Shown here: positions 35,716 to 43,758 of the stretch, piece after piece
Layout of the letters: each line of letters opens with the position of its first letter
How positions within the stretch are numbered: the stretch's first letter is position 1
Origin: Pedobacter ginsengisoli
GTDB lineage: Bacteria > Bacteroidota > Bacteroidia > Sphingobacteriales > Sphingobacteriaceae
Length of the DNA stretch: 64,000 bases
Direction: 5' to 3'
Assembly: GCF_002736205.1 (NCBI RefSeq)
Contig: NZ_CP024091.1
Span: 496,001-560,000 of the forward strand
Notes under the pieces: model-generated
The model's input: only the letters and a program-made list of their open reading frames with translations
The model's database searches: none
Told to the model about the DNA's origin: nothing
Program-made: the position numbers and the translations under genes

Positions 35716-36774
35716 ATGAAAACTTCGTTAAAAATCTTAGTAGTGCTGCTATTTATAAGTAGCTTTTCTTTTGGACAAGATATCACCAAAAAGATTGATT
35801 CAATAATAAATGATAGTCATCAAAGAAATCCTAACATAGGAATCAGCGTCGGCTTTGTTCAAAATAATAAGGAATATTATACCACATATGGTAATTTGAA
35901 TGCCGAAAGTCAAATGAAAATTAATAAGAATTCAATATTCGAAATTGCATCTATCACTAAAATTTTAACGTCAAATTTAATTGCACAAGCGGTTATTGAT
36001 CATAAATTAAGAATAGATGATTATATAGATGACTTTCTTCCTAAAGCATATATCTTACATGAGAATCTTAAAAACAAAATAAAAATTTCGGACCTGGCAT
36101 CTCACCAATCTGGCTTACCTGATATAGATTTTGGAAAGTTAATTGAACTAAATCCTCAGCAACCTGTAAGTAGTGTAACCGAAAAAACACTTACCTCTAT
36201 CATCAACAATTGTAGCGAGCTAAAGGATTACGGTAAATACCGTTACTCTACCATTGGTTATACTTTACTTGGGCAGATCCTAGAAAAAGTTTATGGCAAA
36301 AGTTATGATGAAATCATCAGATACAAAATGATAAAGCCATTACAGATGACCAATACATTAACCAAAGATTTCAATGTAAAAAACAGGACGATTGGCCACA
36401 ACCCCAATGGAGGTATTCAGGAGTTCTTTGAATGGAATATTACAGCATCTGCAGGATTGGTAAAGTCTAATGCTTCTGATATGGTGACCTTTTTAAAAGC
36501 AGTTTTAAACAAAGAAACAAGGATAGGTAAAGCTGCTATAATGACAGAAAAAGTCTTCTATAAAGATGAAAAAAGAGAAATGGGATTAGGGACGAACATT
36601 GTAACAGATGAGAAAAATACAATTTATTTAAAAACAGGAGATTCTATGGGTCAATCTTCAATTATATGCTACAATAGAGCTAAAAATTGGGGTATCATTA
36701 TACTAATAGACCAAAGGAACTCAAAAATGAGACAAGACCTGTTGAATCAGATTTATGATACGGTATTGAAATAA
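35716..36774 (+). CDS. Serine hydrolase, beta-lactamase/class C-like
   Basis: About 352 residues from the ATG at 35716; the upstream in-frame ATG at 35680 would precede the signal peptide MKTSLKILVVLLFISSFSFG. The motifs fit the penicillin-binding-protein/class C fold: SITK (SxxK catalytic serine) in FEIASITKILTSN, a YxN-like triad YSTIGY, where Asn is replaced by Thr, and a KTG-box KTGDSMG. Such proteins are often peptidases or esterases and not true beta-lactamases. It is probably controlled by the adjacent AraC-type regulator. Confidence 0.85.
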   Translation: MKTSLKILVVLLFISSFSFGQDITKKIDSIINDSHQRNPNIGISVGFVQNNKEYYTTYGNLNAESQMKINKNSIFEIASITKILTSNLIAQAVIDHKLRIDDYIDDFLPKAYILHENLKNKIKISDLASHQSGLPDIDFGKLIELNPQQPVSSVTEKTLTSIINNCSELKDYGKYRYSTIGYTLLGQILEKVYGKSYDEIIRYKMIKPLQMTNTLTKDFNVKNRTIGHNPNGGIQEFFEWNITASAGLVKSNASDMVTFLKAVLNKETRIGKAAIMTEKVFYKDEKREMGLGTNIVTDEKNTIYLKTGDSMGQSSIICYNRAKNWGIIILIDQRNSKMRQDLLNQIYDTVLK

Positions 36775-37278
36775 TATGATGATAAATAAAATCCGCCATT
36801 AACAAATGGCTCAACATTGGAAAGGTACTGTAGGATTTTTTCACTAGACCAGGTACACTGAATAGTCCATCTCCTTAGGCTTTTCAAGAACATTTCAAAT
36901 AAGCCCCTATAAACGATTCAGACTTCGAAGTGGACTAAATATGTCAGTAGTAAAAATCATAGCCTAGAGGCTGTTATTTAGCCCCGAAATTTCAAAACGG
37001 ATAGATCAATTAGTATTGAAAAATGTGGCCTGAGAAATAAAAAGGGGCAATTTCCACCAGAATGAGGGGGGAGAACCAGTTTTGCCGAAACTCTCACTTA
37101 CACTACCAATGTTGACGTGTTCGATTCTGAAATTCGCCGAATGGGGTCAATCAAATTGGGTTACCCAATCTACCAACTTTTTTGCTCTATTATAATCTGG
37201 AAGGTGCTTTTATAGTAGATTACCTTGGTGGCTATTCAAAATTAAAGCTAAAGCAAGGCCAGTCTTGTAGCATCGGGT
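36775..37278. other. Gene-free, rearranged stretch at the broken response-regulator end
   Basis: About 500 bp with no intact reading frame. Repetitive G/C-rich pieces such as AAAAAGGGGCAATTTCCACC at 37038 and several short open fragments interrupted by stops suggest old insertion-sequence or intergenic debris; I could not assign a family. It directly abuts the point where the receiver domain on the minus strand loses similarity, so it probably marks a deletion or insertion junction. Confidence 0.4.
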
Positions 37279-37419
37279 TCATGCAGTGAGAAAACCTAAG
37301 CAGGATTCTGCATTGGTAGCATGTCCTATCCAATCGATCGCTTTTTCGTTTTGCAACAAAGAACGAATGCCTTCTATCACCATGTAGTGATCATCTACTA
37401 CGAAAATACCTGTTTTCAT
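37279..37419 (-). pseudogene. Truncated NarL/LuxR-type response regulator receiver (fused in frame to kinase)
   Basis: Forty-six codons starting at an ATG (37417-37419) encode a receiver N terminus, MKTGIFVVDDHYMVIEGIRS and on to CLGFLTA, with the acidic pocket DD. The phosphoacceptor Asp, the rest of the receiver and the LuxR-type DNA-binding domain are missing. A frame change at the stop would read HEPD, the usual next residues, before similarity ends at the junction with 36775-37278. The ATG is in the same frame as the upstream kinase with no stop between, so the two form one polypeptide. Confidence 0.8.
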
Positions 37420-39366
37420 CACCTGTTCTTGAATATTAATTTCTATCATTACCGAAGTGCCTTTACCTTCGCTCGATTGCAGGTCTATGCGACCCTTTAA
37501 AAACTCAACGCGGTTTTGAATATTTGGCCAGCCCATTCCACCAGATTGTTTCAATAGATCAGCATCAAAGCCATTGCCATCATCTTCTACCGTAACGGCC
37601 AGTAGTTTTTCCTGGGCCGATTGATGTAGTTGCACCACTACATTTTTGGCATTGGCATGTTTAATCGTATTGTTCAGCAATTCTTGTACAATACGGTAAA
37701 TGGTAACCGAGGTTATTTGCGCTATTTCGGCTTGTTGCATGCCCACAGACTGATAGTTGACATGTACTACGCCACTGCGATCTATCTCCGTACAAAATTC
37801 TTTTAGCGCAGTGTCCAGCCCGTATTTGACCAGTATTTCGGGCATCATATTATGTGCTACACGTCGCATTTCTTTAATAGAGCTATCCAGCATGTCAATG
37901 CTGCGCTCAAAAGCGTGAGCGTTGTCGGGGGTCATGATTAGATTTTCTTTCACTGTATTTAACGAAAATTTGATGCCACTCAGCATCCCGCCCAATCCGT
38001 CGTGCAGGTCTTTGGCCAAGCGGGTACGTTCCTGTTCTTCGCCTTTCAGTACGGCTTCGGTTGCAGTGAGCTGCTTTTCGGTTTCTAATTCATCAATCTT
38101 TGCCTGTTGCAATTTTTGGCGGTGCTTGTAGTTGCGATAGGTGAGTAAGGAAATTGCTAAAAAAGCGACGGCTCCGGCTATTAAAAAATAATTAAGAAGG
38201 CTTTTTTGTCGAATTTCTGCTGCCTGTAATTTTATTTGGGCTTCTTTTTTTTCTGTTTCAAATTTTTTAGAAATTGCTAAAGTCTTTAAGGTTACTTCAT
38301 CGCCATTCAATTGATCTTCAATAAATCCCGCACTATCTAATGCTTTTTCGGCACCTATAATATTATTGGTTGCGTACAATATTGCAGAAAGTGATTTTAA
38401 ATTTTTTTGGTGTTCGTATTTCAAATCAAGGCTATCACTAATGAATAATGCTTTGTTGATTGATTTTATAGCTTCTACAAAATTCTTTTTATACAAAAAA
38501 TAGTGCGCCATTCCTCTATTGGCAATGGTTTCGCCTTCGGGGTCTTCAAGTTGTTGAGCTAATGCCAATCCTTTTTCATAATATGGTTTCATACCATCAG
38601 CATTGTAGCGGTGCAAATAAATATTGCCTATATTTAAAAGATTAGATTCTACACCCCGGCTATGATTTTGTTTTTTAAAAATAGCCAAGGCTTCGTTATA
38701 ACAGGCAAAAGCACTGTCAGAATGTGCTGTTTCATAGTTATTGCCCAGGTTGGTTAATGCCATACCCAAAGCAATTGCGTCATCTTCCTTTCGTAAAATA
38801 CTTACAGCTTCTCTTCCTAATTGCAATGCCTTTTCAATTTGGTTCAATTTTCGATAGCAATTTTGCATAACATCGCAAATACGGGCTACCAATTGTTTGT
38901 TTCCAATTTCTTCAAAATATTTTTTAGCAGTTTCGTAATACTGCAAAGCATTTTCTCCATCATTTAAATATTGATACACGTTTCCTGTATTGGCATAGCA
39001 TTTAGCCAATGCCAGTTTATCATCTAAAGATTTTGCTAATTCAATGGCTTGTTTATTTAATAGTAATGAACTATCAAACTGGGCTTTTTGATCCAATAAA
39101 GCCGTATAGTTGGAGATATATTTAACAATACCCCTTTTATAATTTAGTTTTTTGCTCAATTGGCCAGCAAGACGATAATATTTTGCAGCCATTTGTGGAT
39201 TGTTTAGTTCATAGACATTGCCTACCTCTAAATACAATAAAACTTTAGCAGAGTCTTCTTTTGCTTTAGGCAGTAATCTTAGTAAACTGTCTTTATTTAT
39301 GGCCGTTTGTGCAAGAGTGGCAAAACCTATTAAACCAATTAAAAATACCAGCACTAATTTCTTCAT
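37279..39366 (-). CDS. TPR-containing sensor histidine kinase (HisKA_3), fused to receiver fragment
   Basis: 695 residues: signal peptide (~1-20), TPR array (~25-375, for example CYANTGNVYQYLNDGENALQ), one membrane helix (~392-412), coiled coil, HisKA_3 dimerisation domain with phospho-acceptor His in RLAKDLHDGLGGMLSGIKFS, and an HATPase_c domain with VEDDGNGFDAD and GMGWPNIQNRVEFL. The kinase proper ends at about residue 649; residues 650-695 are the truncated response regulator described separately. The kinase looks intact, its cognate regulator does not. It diverges from genes bearing the shared palindromic element. Confidence 0.88.
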   Translation of the reverse strand: MKKLVLVFLIGLIGFATLAQTAINKDSLLRLLPKAKEDSAKVLLYLEVGNVYELNNPQMAAKYYRLAGQLSKKLNYKRGIVKYISNYTALLDQKAQFDSSLLLNKQAIELAKSLDDKLALAKCYANTGNVYQYLNDGENALQYYETAKKYFEEIGNKQLVARICDVMQNCYRKLNQIEKALQLGREAVSILRKEDDAIALGMALTNLGNNYETAHSDSAFACYNEALAIFKKQNHSRGVESNLLNIGNIYLHRYNADGMKPYYEKGLALAQQLEDPEGETIANRGMAHYFLYKKNFVEAIKSINKALFISDSLDLKYEHQKNLKSLSAILYATNNIIGAEKALDSAGFIEDQLNGDEVTLKTLAISKKFETEKKEAQIKLQAAEIRQKSLLNYFLIAGAVAFLAISLLTYRNYKHRQKLQQAKIDELETEKQLTATEAVLKGEEQERTRLAKDLHDGLGGMLSGIKFSLNTVKENLIMTPDNAHAFERSIDMLDSSIKEMRRVAHNMMPEILVKYGLDTALKEFCTEIDRSGVVHVNYQSVGMQQAEIAQITSVTIYRIVQELLNNTIKHANAKNVVVQLHQSAQEKLLAVTVEDDGNGFDADLLKQSGGMGWPNIQNRVEFLKGRIDLQSSEGKGTSVMIEINIQEQVMKTGIFVVDDHYMVIEGIRSLLQNEKAIDWIGHATNAESCLGFLTA

Positions 39367-39421
39367 ACCCTAATTTACATTTTTCTGCCTGCAAATTAAA
39401 TAGTGCGAAATCATATTTCCC

Positions 39422-39440
39422 ATCCTCTTTTTTAACGATT
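39422..39440. promoter_or_regulatory. Diverged copy of the shared palindromic element
   Basis: ATCCTCTTTTTTAACGATT differs at two positions from the matching 19 bases of the perfect copy that follows 41 bp downstream. It lies between the kinase start (39366, minus strand) and the DUF4870-like gene, and could be a second, weaker operator on the kinase side. Confidence 0.45.
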
Positions 39441-39459
39441 TTTTAGGCGTGTAACTGTG

Positions 39460-39510
39460 AAAATCATCTTTTTTAATGATTGATGTGCCTCTTCTGCAAT
39501 TCTAGTTTTA
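39460..39510 (+). promoter_or_regulatory. Shared palindromic element copy 1 with downstream -7-like box
   Basis: The 23-bp element (39460-39482) contains AATCAT, eight bases CTTTTTTA, then ATGATT, a perfect inverted repeat. Exactly 20 bp after its end comes TAGTTTTA (39503-39510), a 7-of-8 match to TAnnTTTG, 35 bp before the ATG at 39546. Identical 23-bp sequences occur at 40751, 42247 and 47286. Confidence 0.8.
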
Positions 39511-39545
39511 CACTATTAAATTTCAATATCTAAAATATTTATACT

Positions 39546-39905
39546 ATGAATACAGAACAAACACACGAAATGGATAAGAAAACTATTGCTATCATTAGTT
39601 ATCTTACTATTATTGGATGGGTTATAGCTTACATTCAATTAAGTAAAAATAAAGCCCAGTTAGCTATATTTCATATCAGGCAATCCTTATTCCTGATGCT
39701 TTGTGCATTTGTTATTTTTATTATCCAAATGCTATTTGTATTCGTTCCTTATGTGGGATGGATAATCTCTATAGGTTTTAACCTTATCACGCTAGGTTTT
39801 CTGGTGCTTTGGGTTATTGCGCTTATCAACGCCATTAATGGCGAACAAAAACCATTGCCCATATTTGGCAATAAGGCACAGGATTTACTAAAAGGGATTA
39901 AATAA
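39546..39905 (+). CDS. DUF4870-like small membrane protein
   Basis: 119 residues with three membrane helices (~18-32, ~45-70, ~78-98) and the family-like pattern AIISYLTIIGWVIAYIQLSK, then QLAIFHIRQSLFL and FVPYVGWIISIGFNLITLGF. The role is unknown. It is six bases upstream of an M48 protease gene and probably shares the element-driven promoter. Confidence 0.72.
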   Translation: MNTEQTHEMDKKTIAIISYLTIIGWVIAYIQLSKNKAQLAIFHIRQSLFLMLCAFVIFIIQMLFVFVPYVGWIISIGFNLITLGFLVLWVIALINAINGEQKPLPIFGNKAQDLLKGIK

Positions 39906-39911
39906 CCGAAA

Positions 39912-40715
39912 ATGAAAAGGGTCTTATCCTTGATTTTAGTAGGACTTGTAACAGTTTTTTTTGCTTGCAAAACCGTACCCATTACTGGTCGCAAGCAGCT
40001 CACCCTGGTACCCGATGCCATGCTCACCACTTTGGCATTTACCGCATATGATACCATAATAAAAAATAGTACCACACTTACAAACGCTGATGAAAGGGAG
40101 CAGGAGGTAACACGGGTGGGTACAAAAATTCAACAGGCTGTAGAAACCTATATGCAACAAAATGGGATGAGTAATGACCTGAAAAATTTTAAATGGGATT
40201 ATCATACCATTGATGCAGCAACTGTAAATGCATGGTGTATGCCAGGTGGTAAAGTAGTGGTATATACAGGACTGTTACCCTATACACAGAACGAAAATGC
40301 ATTAGCCATAGTAATGGGGCATGAAATTGCGCATGCCATTGCCCACCATGGTAATGAACGCATGAGCCAAGGCTTACTAGTTAGCTTGGGCGGAATGGTA
40401 TTGCAGGATGCGCTAAAAGAAAAAAAGAAGGAAACACAGGCTTTGTTTGTAGGCTTGTACATGGTAGGATCTAACCTTGCACTTTCATTGCCTAACAGTC
40501 GTATGCAGGAAAGCGAAGCCGATAAACTGGGTTTGATATTTGCCGCCATGGCTGGTTATGATCCTGATGAGGCGATTCCCTTTTGGCAACGGATGAATGC
40601 GGGTAACAAAAGCAAAGTACCAGAATTTTTATCTACACATCCTTCGGATGAGACGAGGATCAAAAAATTATCAGTATTGATACCGGAGATTAAGGAGAAG
40701 TATTATAAACAATAG
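39912..40715 (+). CDS. M48-family metalloprotease lipoprotein
   Basis: 267 residues: lipobox TVFFAC (Cys ~19), the zinc-binding motif HEIAHAIAHHG and a downstream Glu in SRMQESEADKLGLIFAAMAG, together giving a complete M48 (LoiP/YcaL-type) active site. It probably degrades misfolded outer-membrane proteins in the periplasm. Co-transcribed with the small membrane protein gene just upstream. Confidence 0.9.
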   Translation: MKRVLSLILVGLVTVFFACKTVPITGRKQLTLVPDAMLTTLAFTAYDTIIKNSTTLTNADEREQEVTRVGTKIQQAVETYMQQNGMSNDLKNFKWDYHTIDAATVNAWCMPGGKVVVYTGLLPYTQNENALAIVMGHEIAHAIAHHGNERMSQGLLVSLGGMVLQDALKEKKKETQALFVGLYMVGSNLALSLPNSRMQESEADKLGLIFAAMAGYDPDEAIPFWQRMNAGNKSKVPEFLSTHPSDETRIKKLSVLIPEIKEKYYKQ

Positions 40716-40750
40716 AGAGATTTAAAGTGCTTGTATCATATTTCATTTAT

Positions 40751-40801
40751 AAAATCATCTTTTTTAATGATTGCTACAGTCTTTAGGCTAATCTACTTTT
40801 A
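40751..40801 (+). promoter_or_regulatory. Shared palindromic element copy 2 with downstream -7-like box
   Basis: Perfect copy of the 23-bp element at 40751-40773, 36 bp after the M48 stop. Exactly 20 bp beyond its end is TACTTTTA (40794-40801), 38 bp before the TIG lipoprotein ATG. The flanking sequence on both sides is otherwise unlike that of copy 1. Confidence 0.8.
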
Positions 40802-40838
40802 TATCATACTATTTTTTCAATTAAAAAACTAAATCTAT

Positions 40839-42173
40839 ATGAAAACAATAAAATATAACACATTTGCAACAGCATCGGGTATAGCATTTGTGCTGTTCCT
40901 ATTTGCATTGTCTTCTTGCAAAAAAGAGAATGGCACTCCCATTACTGATCCAACACCAAAAGATACTACACTTAAAGTAGCTTCTTTATCTGCCACCACG
41001 TTACACTATGGCGACACGCTTAGTATTACTGGCAGCAATTTTTCTACTGTAGTCCTCAATAATACGGTTACTATTAATGAGGTAGCAGCCATAGTACAAT
41101 CGGCCACGGCTACACAGCTGAAGATAATTGTTCCTGCTGTAGGAGCTGTTAGCGGTGAAGTAAAAATAAAAACAGGTGCCCAAACTACAACCGGCGGTAA
41201 TATTACTTATGTACCTGATGTATTTGTAGCGGGCTCTCAGAATAATAACAGCCGACCTTTGGCTACTTACTGGAAAAACGGTAGTGCTGTTACGTTGAGT
41301 ATCGAAGAGTCGGGATTGAATTCCATATTTATAAATGGTAATGATGTATATGTAGCTGGAAGGGAAAGGATTAATAATTTACAATTGGCCAATTATTGGA
41401 AAAACGGTACTAAAACAACGCTTGGCATCAACGAATCCGCTGCCAATAGCATTTCTGTAAACGGCAACGATGTGCATGTTGGCGGCTGGGAAATCATCAA
41501 CGGATTTGATCTTTCCCGATACTGGAAAAACGGGACAGGTACAACCATAAGTGTTAATGATCCCATTGTATCACAGGTCGTTACCGGTAATGGCTCTTGT
41601 ACAGGAATTTATATAAATAACAACAATGTTTATGCCGTTGGAAGCTATCGCAACTCACAAGGAAGATTTTCGCCATGGGAATTTACAAACGGGACAATAC
41701 CAGCTAATACCATACCCAATAACGATAAGCATTGCTTTGCCAATGCTGTTTTCGCAATCGGAAGCGATAAATATGTGGCAGGCAACCAAAACAATGCATC
41801 AACAGGCTTGGCCATGGCTACCATCTGGAAAAACGGAACTGTTGCAACACTAACCGCAGGTACGGCTTCGGTAGGCGTGGCAACCGCTGTTTTCGTAAAG
41901 GGAAACGATGTATATGTGGCAGGATATGAACAGGAGAATTATTATGGTGGTGGGCCAACTTTTGCCAAATACTGGAAGAATGGGATCGAGGTAAAATTAT
42001 CAACAGCATCATCGGGCGCTACAGGTATCGCGGTTTTTGGCAATGATGTATATGTATCGGGATGGGAAAACAACGGAGCATACAGTGTAGCCAAATACTG
42101 GAAAAATGGAGTGGCTGTCAATTTGGGAAATACCACACTTAATTCATCAGGCAATGCTATTGTTGTGAGATAA
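40839..42173 (+). CDS. IPT/TIG-domain lipoprotein with beta-propeller-like repeats
   Basis: 444 residues: lipobox LFALSSC (Cys ~29), an IPT/TIG domain (~48-124, LSATTLHYGDTLSITGSNFS), then about seven repeats of ~40-50 residues, each with a variant of GNDVYVAG(Y/W)E and KYWKNG, over residues ~130-444. The repeats would form a propeller. Related proteins occur in Bacteroidota surface systems; the ligand is unknown. It has its own element-linked promoter. Confidence 0.8.
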   Translation: MKTIKYNTFATASGIAFVLFLFALSSCKKENGTPITDPTPKDTTLKVASLSATTLHYGDTLSITGSNFSTVVLNNTVTINEVAAIVQSATATQLKIIVPAVGAVSGEVKIKTGAQTTTGGNITYVPDVFVAGSQNNNSRPLATYWKNGSAVTLSIEESGLNSIFINGNDVYVAGRERINNLQLANYWKNGTKTTLGINESAANSISVNGNDVHVGGWEIINGFDLSRYWKNGTGTTISVNDPIVSQVVTGNGSCTGIYINNNNVYAVGSYRNSQGRFSPWEFTNGTIPANTIPNNDKHCFANAVFAIGSDKYVAGNQNNASTGLAMATIWKNGTVATLTAGTASVGVATAVFVKGNDVYVAGYEQENYYGGGPTFAKYWKNGIEVKLSTASSGATGIAVFGNDVYVSGWENNGAYSVAKYWKNGVAVNLGNTTLNSSGNAIVVR

Positions 42174-42246
42174 ATAAGGCGGCCAATTAAAAGTTGAAAG
42201 TGGCTGTAGCTGATGTCATTGATCTGGCCATCTTGTAGTTACAAAA

Positions 42247-42297
42247 AAAATCATCTTTTTTAATGATTGCTGGGGCTATTGTAGCCGCCTATTTTTA
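42247..42297 (+). promoter_or_regulatory. Shared palindromic element copy 3 with downstream -7-like box
   Basis: Perfect copy of the 23-bp element at 42247-42269. Exactly 20 bp beyond its end is TATTTTTA (42290-42297), 17 bp before the ATG at 42315. This is the third occurrence of the same spacing. Confidence 0.8.
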
Positions 42298-42314
42298 ACA
42301 CATAAATTTTGTAT

Positions 42315-43682
42315 ATGAAAAAGATAATTCTTTTTACGATGAATATTATTTTGGTTACATCGACTTTTGCCCAAAGGCAGACTTTTGATGTATTAAACTA
42401 TACCATGCCCAACGGTTGGGATAAAACAGAAATGGCAAATGGCATTCAACTGTCCACCAAAAACGATGGTAAAGGAAGTTATGCAGCTGCTATTATTTTA
42501 CGTTCGGCAGCGACGGAGGCACCGGCAAACGAAAACTTTACTACCAGCTGGGAAAAACTGGTAAAAGGTACCTTGTCTGTTTCTGGAGAACCAACCCTGC
42601 AAGATCCTGCTACTGAAAAAGGATGGAGCGTTTTGTCGGGACAAGCCAGCTATGCCGATGGCGCCAATAAAGGATTAGTAACGTTGATAACCGCTACAGG
42701 CAACGGCAAAATGGCAAACGTGGTAATCATGACCAATACCGATAAATATCAAAACCAGATACTGGATTTTATAAAAAGCCTCGACCTGAACGAAACGGCA
42801 ACTGCACAGAACAACAGCACAAACGCAGTTTCTCCCATAACTGCTACTACCGGTTCAGGAAATAAAAATCTGTATTCCATTACTGTTCCGCCCACCTGGA
42901 GTTTAAATGCAGGTGGAAATAGTTTAATGTTAGAGAAAAACACCACTACAGGAAAAAGAATTATTGAGTTTATGGGTATGATAAAATCATCGGGTAATTT
43001 AGAAAATGATATGTCGCATATTTTTTTCGAGGTGTTTGATGGCTGGGAAACACGGATTCCAGGTATCACAGTATTTACAGAAGCTGAGTGCGAAAAAGGG
43101 ATGACCTGCCAGGGATTGAATTATTATATGATGTCCAATAGCATAAAGAAAAGAGGTGGGTATGATGTGATCAAAGCAACTGTATTGCTTGTACAAGCTG
43201 GCGATAAAGTAGCCATTATTAATTCTACGGATAACATTTTAGGTAGTGAGGTAGAAATGGCTTTACACTTTTTATTATTTAACCTGAGAATAAAAGGAGT
43301 GGGCGAAAAAAGTATAAATTATAAACAACAACTGATAGGCACCTGGGCATCAGGCAGCGGCACCTATGGTAATAGTTTGAATTCAGCCACCATCTACACA
43401 GCAGACGGGAAATCTTATGTTACGATACAATCTTCAACTACTTCAGGTTATGATTATTATAATAACCTGATAAAAACCAAACAATTTAAAAGTCAAAGCG
43501 TGTATAGCTTTACTGGAAATGTATTGGTAAGGAAATCATCATCGGGAAGTGAAAGTAAATATTTTATACGGTTCTATTCCCGCAGATACGGTGACAGGCC
43601 ATGGGAAAGTTATATGAGTTTGTATGACTGTAATTATGATAAAAACAAAATAGAAGCGGTTCTTCATTTTCATAAGATTTGA
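42315..43682 (+). CDS. Secreted protein of unknown function, lipocalin-like C terminus
   Basis: 455 residues from the ATG at 42315 (an in-frame TTG at 42309 is not needed). A signal peptide (~1-18) is followed by a domain (~20-155) with FDVLNYTMPNGWDKTEMANG and a second, related domain (~175-325, NLYSITVPPTWSLNAGGNSL), which look like two copies of one fold. The C-terminal ~110 residues start QQLIGTWASGSG, as in lipocalin-like beta barrels, and end in EAVLHFHKI. I do not recognise a function. It is followed by a broken gene 76 bp on. Confidence 0.7.
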   Translation: MKKIILFTMNIILVTSTFAQRQTFDVLNYTMPNGWDKTEMANGIQLSTKNDGKGSYAAAIILRSAATEAPANENFTTSWEKLVKGTLSVSGEPTLQDPATEKGWSVLSGQASYADGANKGLVTLITATGNGKMANVVIMTNTDKYQNQILDFIKSLDLNETATAQNNSTNAVSPITATTGSGNKNLYSITVPPTWSLNAGGNSLMLEKNTTTGKRIIEFMGMIKSSGNLENDMSHIFFEVFDGWETRIPGITVFTEAECEKGMTCQGLNYYMMSNSIKKRGGYDVIKATVLLVQAGDKVAIINSTDNILGSEVEMALHFLLFNLRIKGVGEKSINYKQQLIGTWASGSGTYGNSLNSATIYTADGKSYVTIQSSTTSGYDYYNNLIKTKQFKSQSVYSFTGNVLVRKSSSGSESKYFIRFYSRRYGDRPWESYMSLYDCNYDKNKIEAVLHFHKI

Positions 43683-43758
43683 TTACAATGCCAATTTGAA
43701 TAAGGGAGAGCAGTTTAAAACCCAGGTATTTTTTTGATAACAAAGACTGATTTTAACA

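Noticed and set aside
35716..36774. A true beta-lactamase
   Set aside because: The SxxK and KTG boxes are present, but the YxN motif is YST and the context is not resistance-related; the broader serine hydrolase call is safer.
39460..39482. The AATCAT/ATGATT element as a transcription terminator
   Set aside because: The stem is only six A/T-rich pairs, there is no trailing T run, and copies 1-3 sit in front of genes at fixed distance from a promoter-like box.
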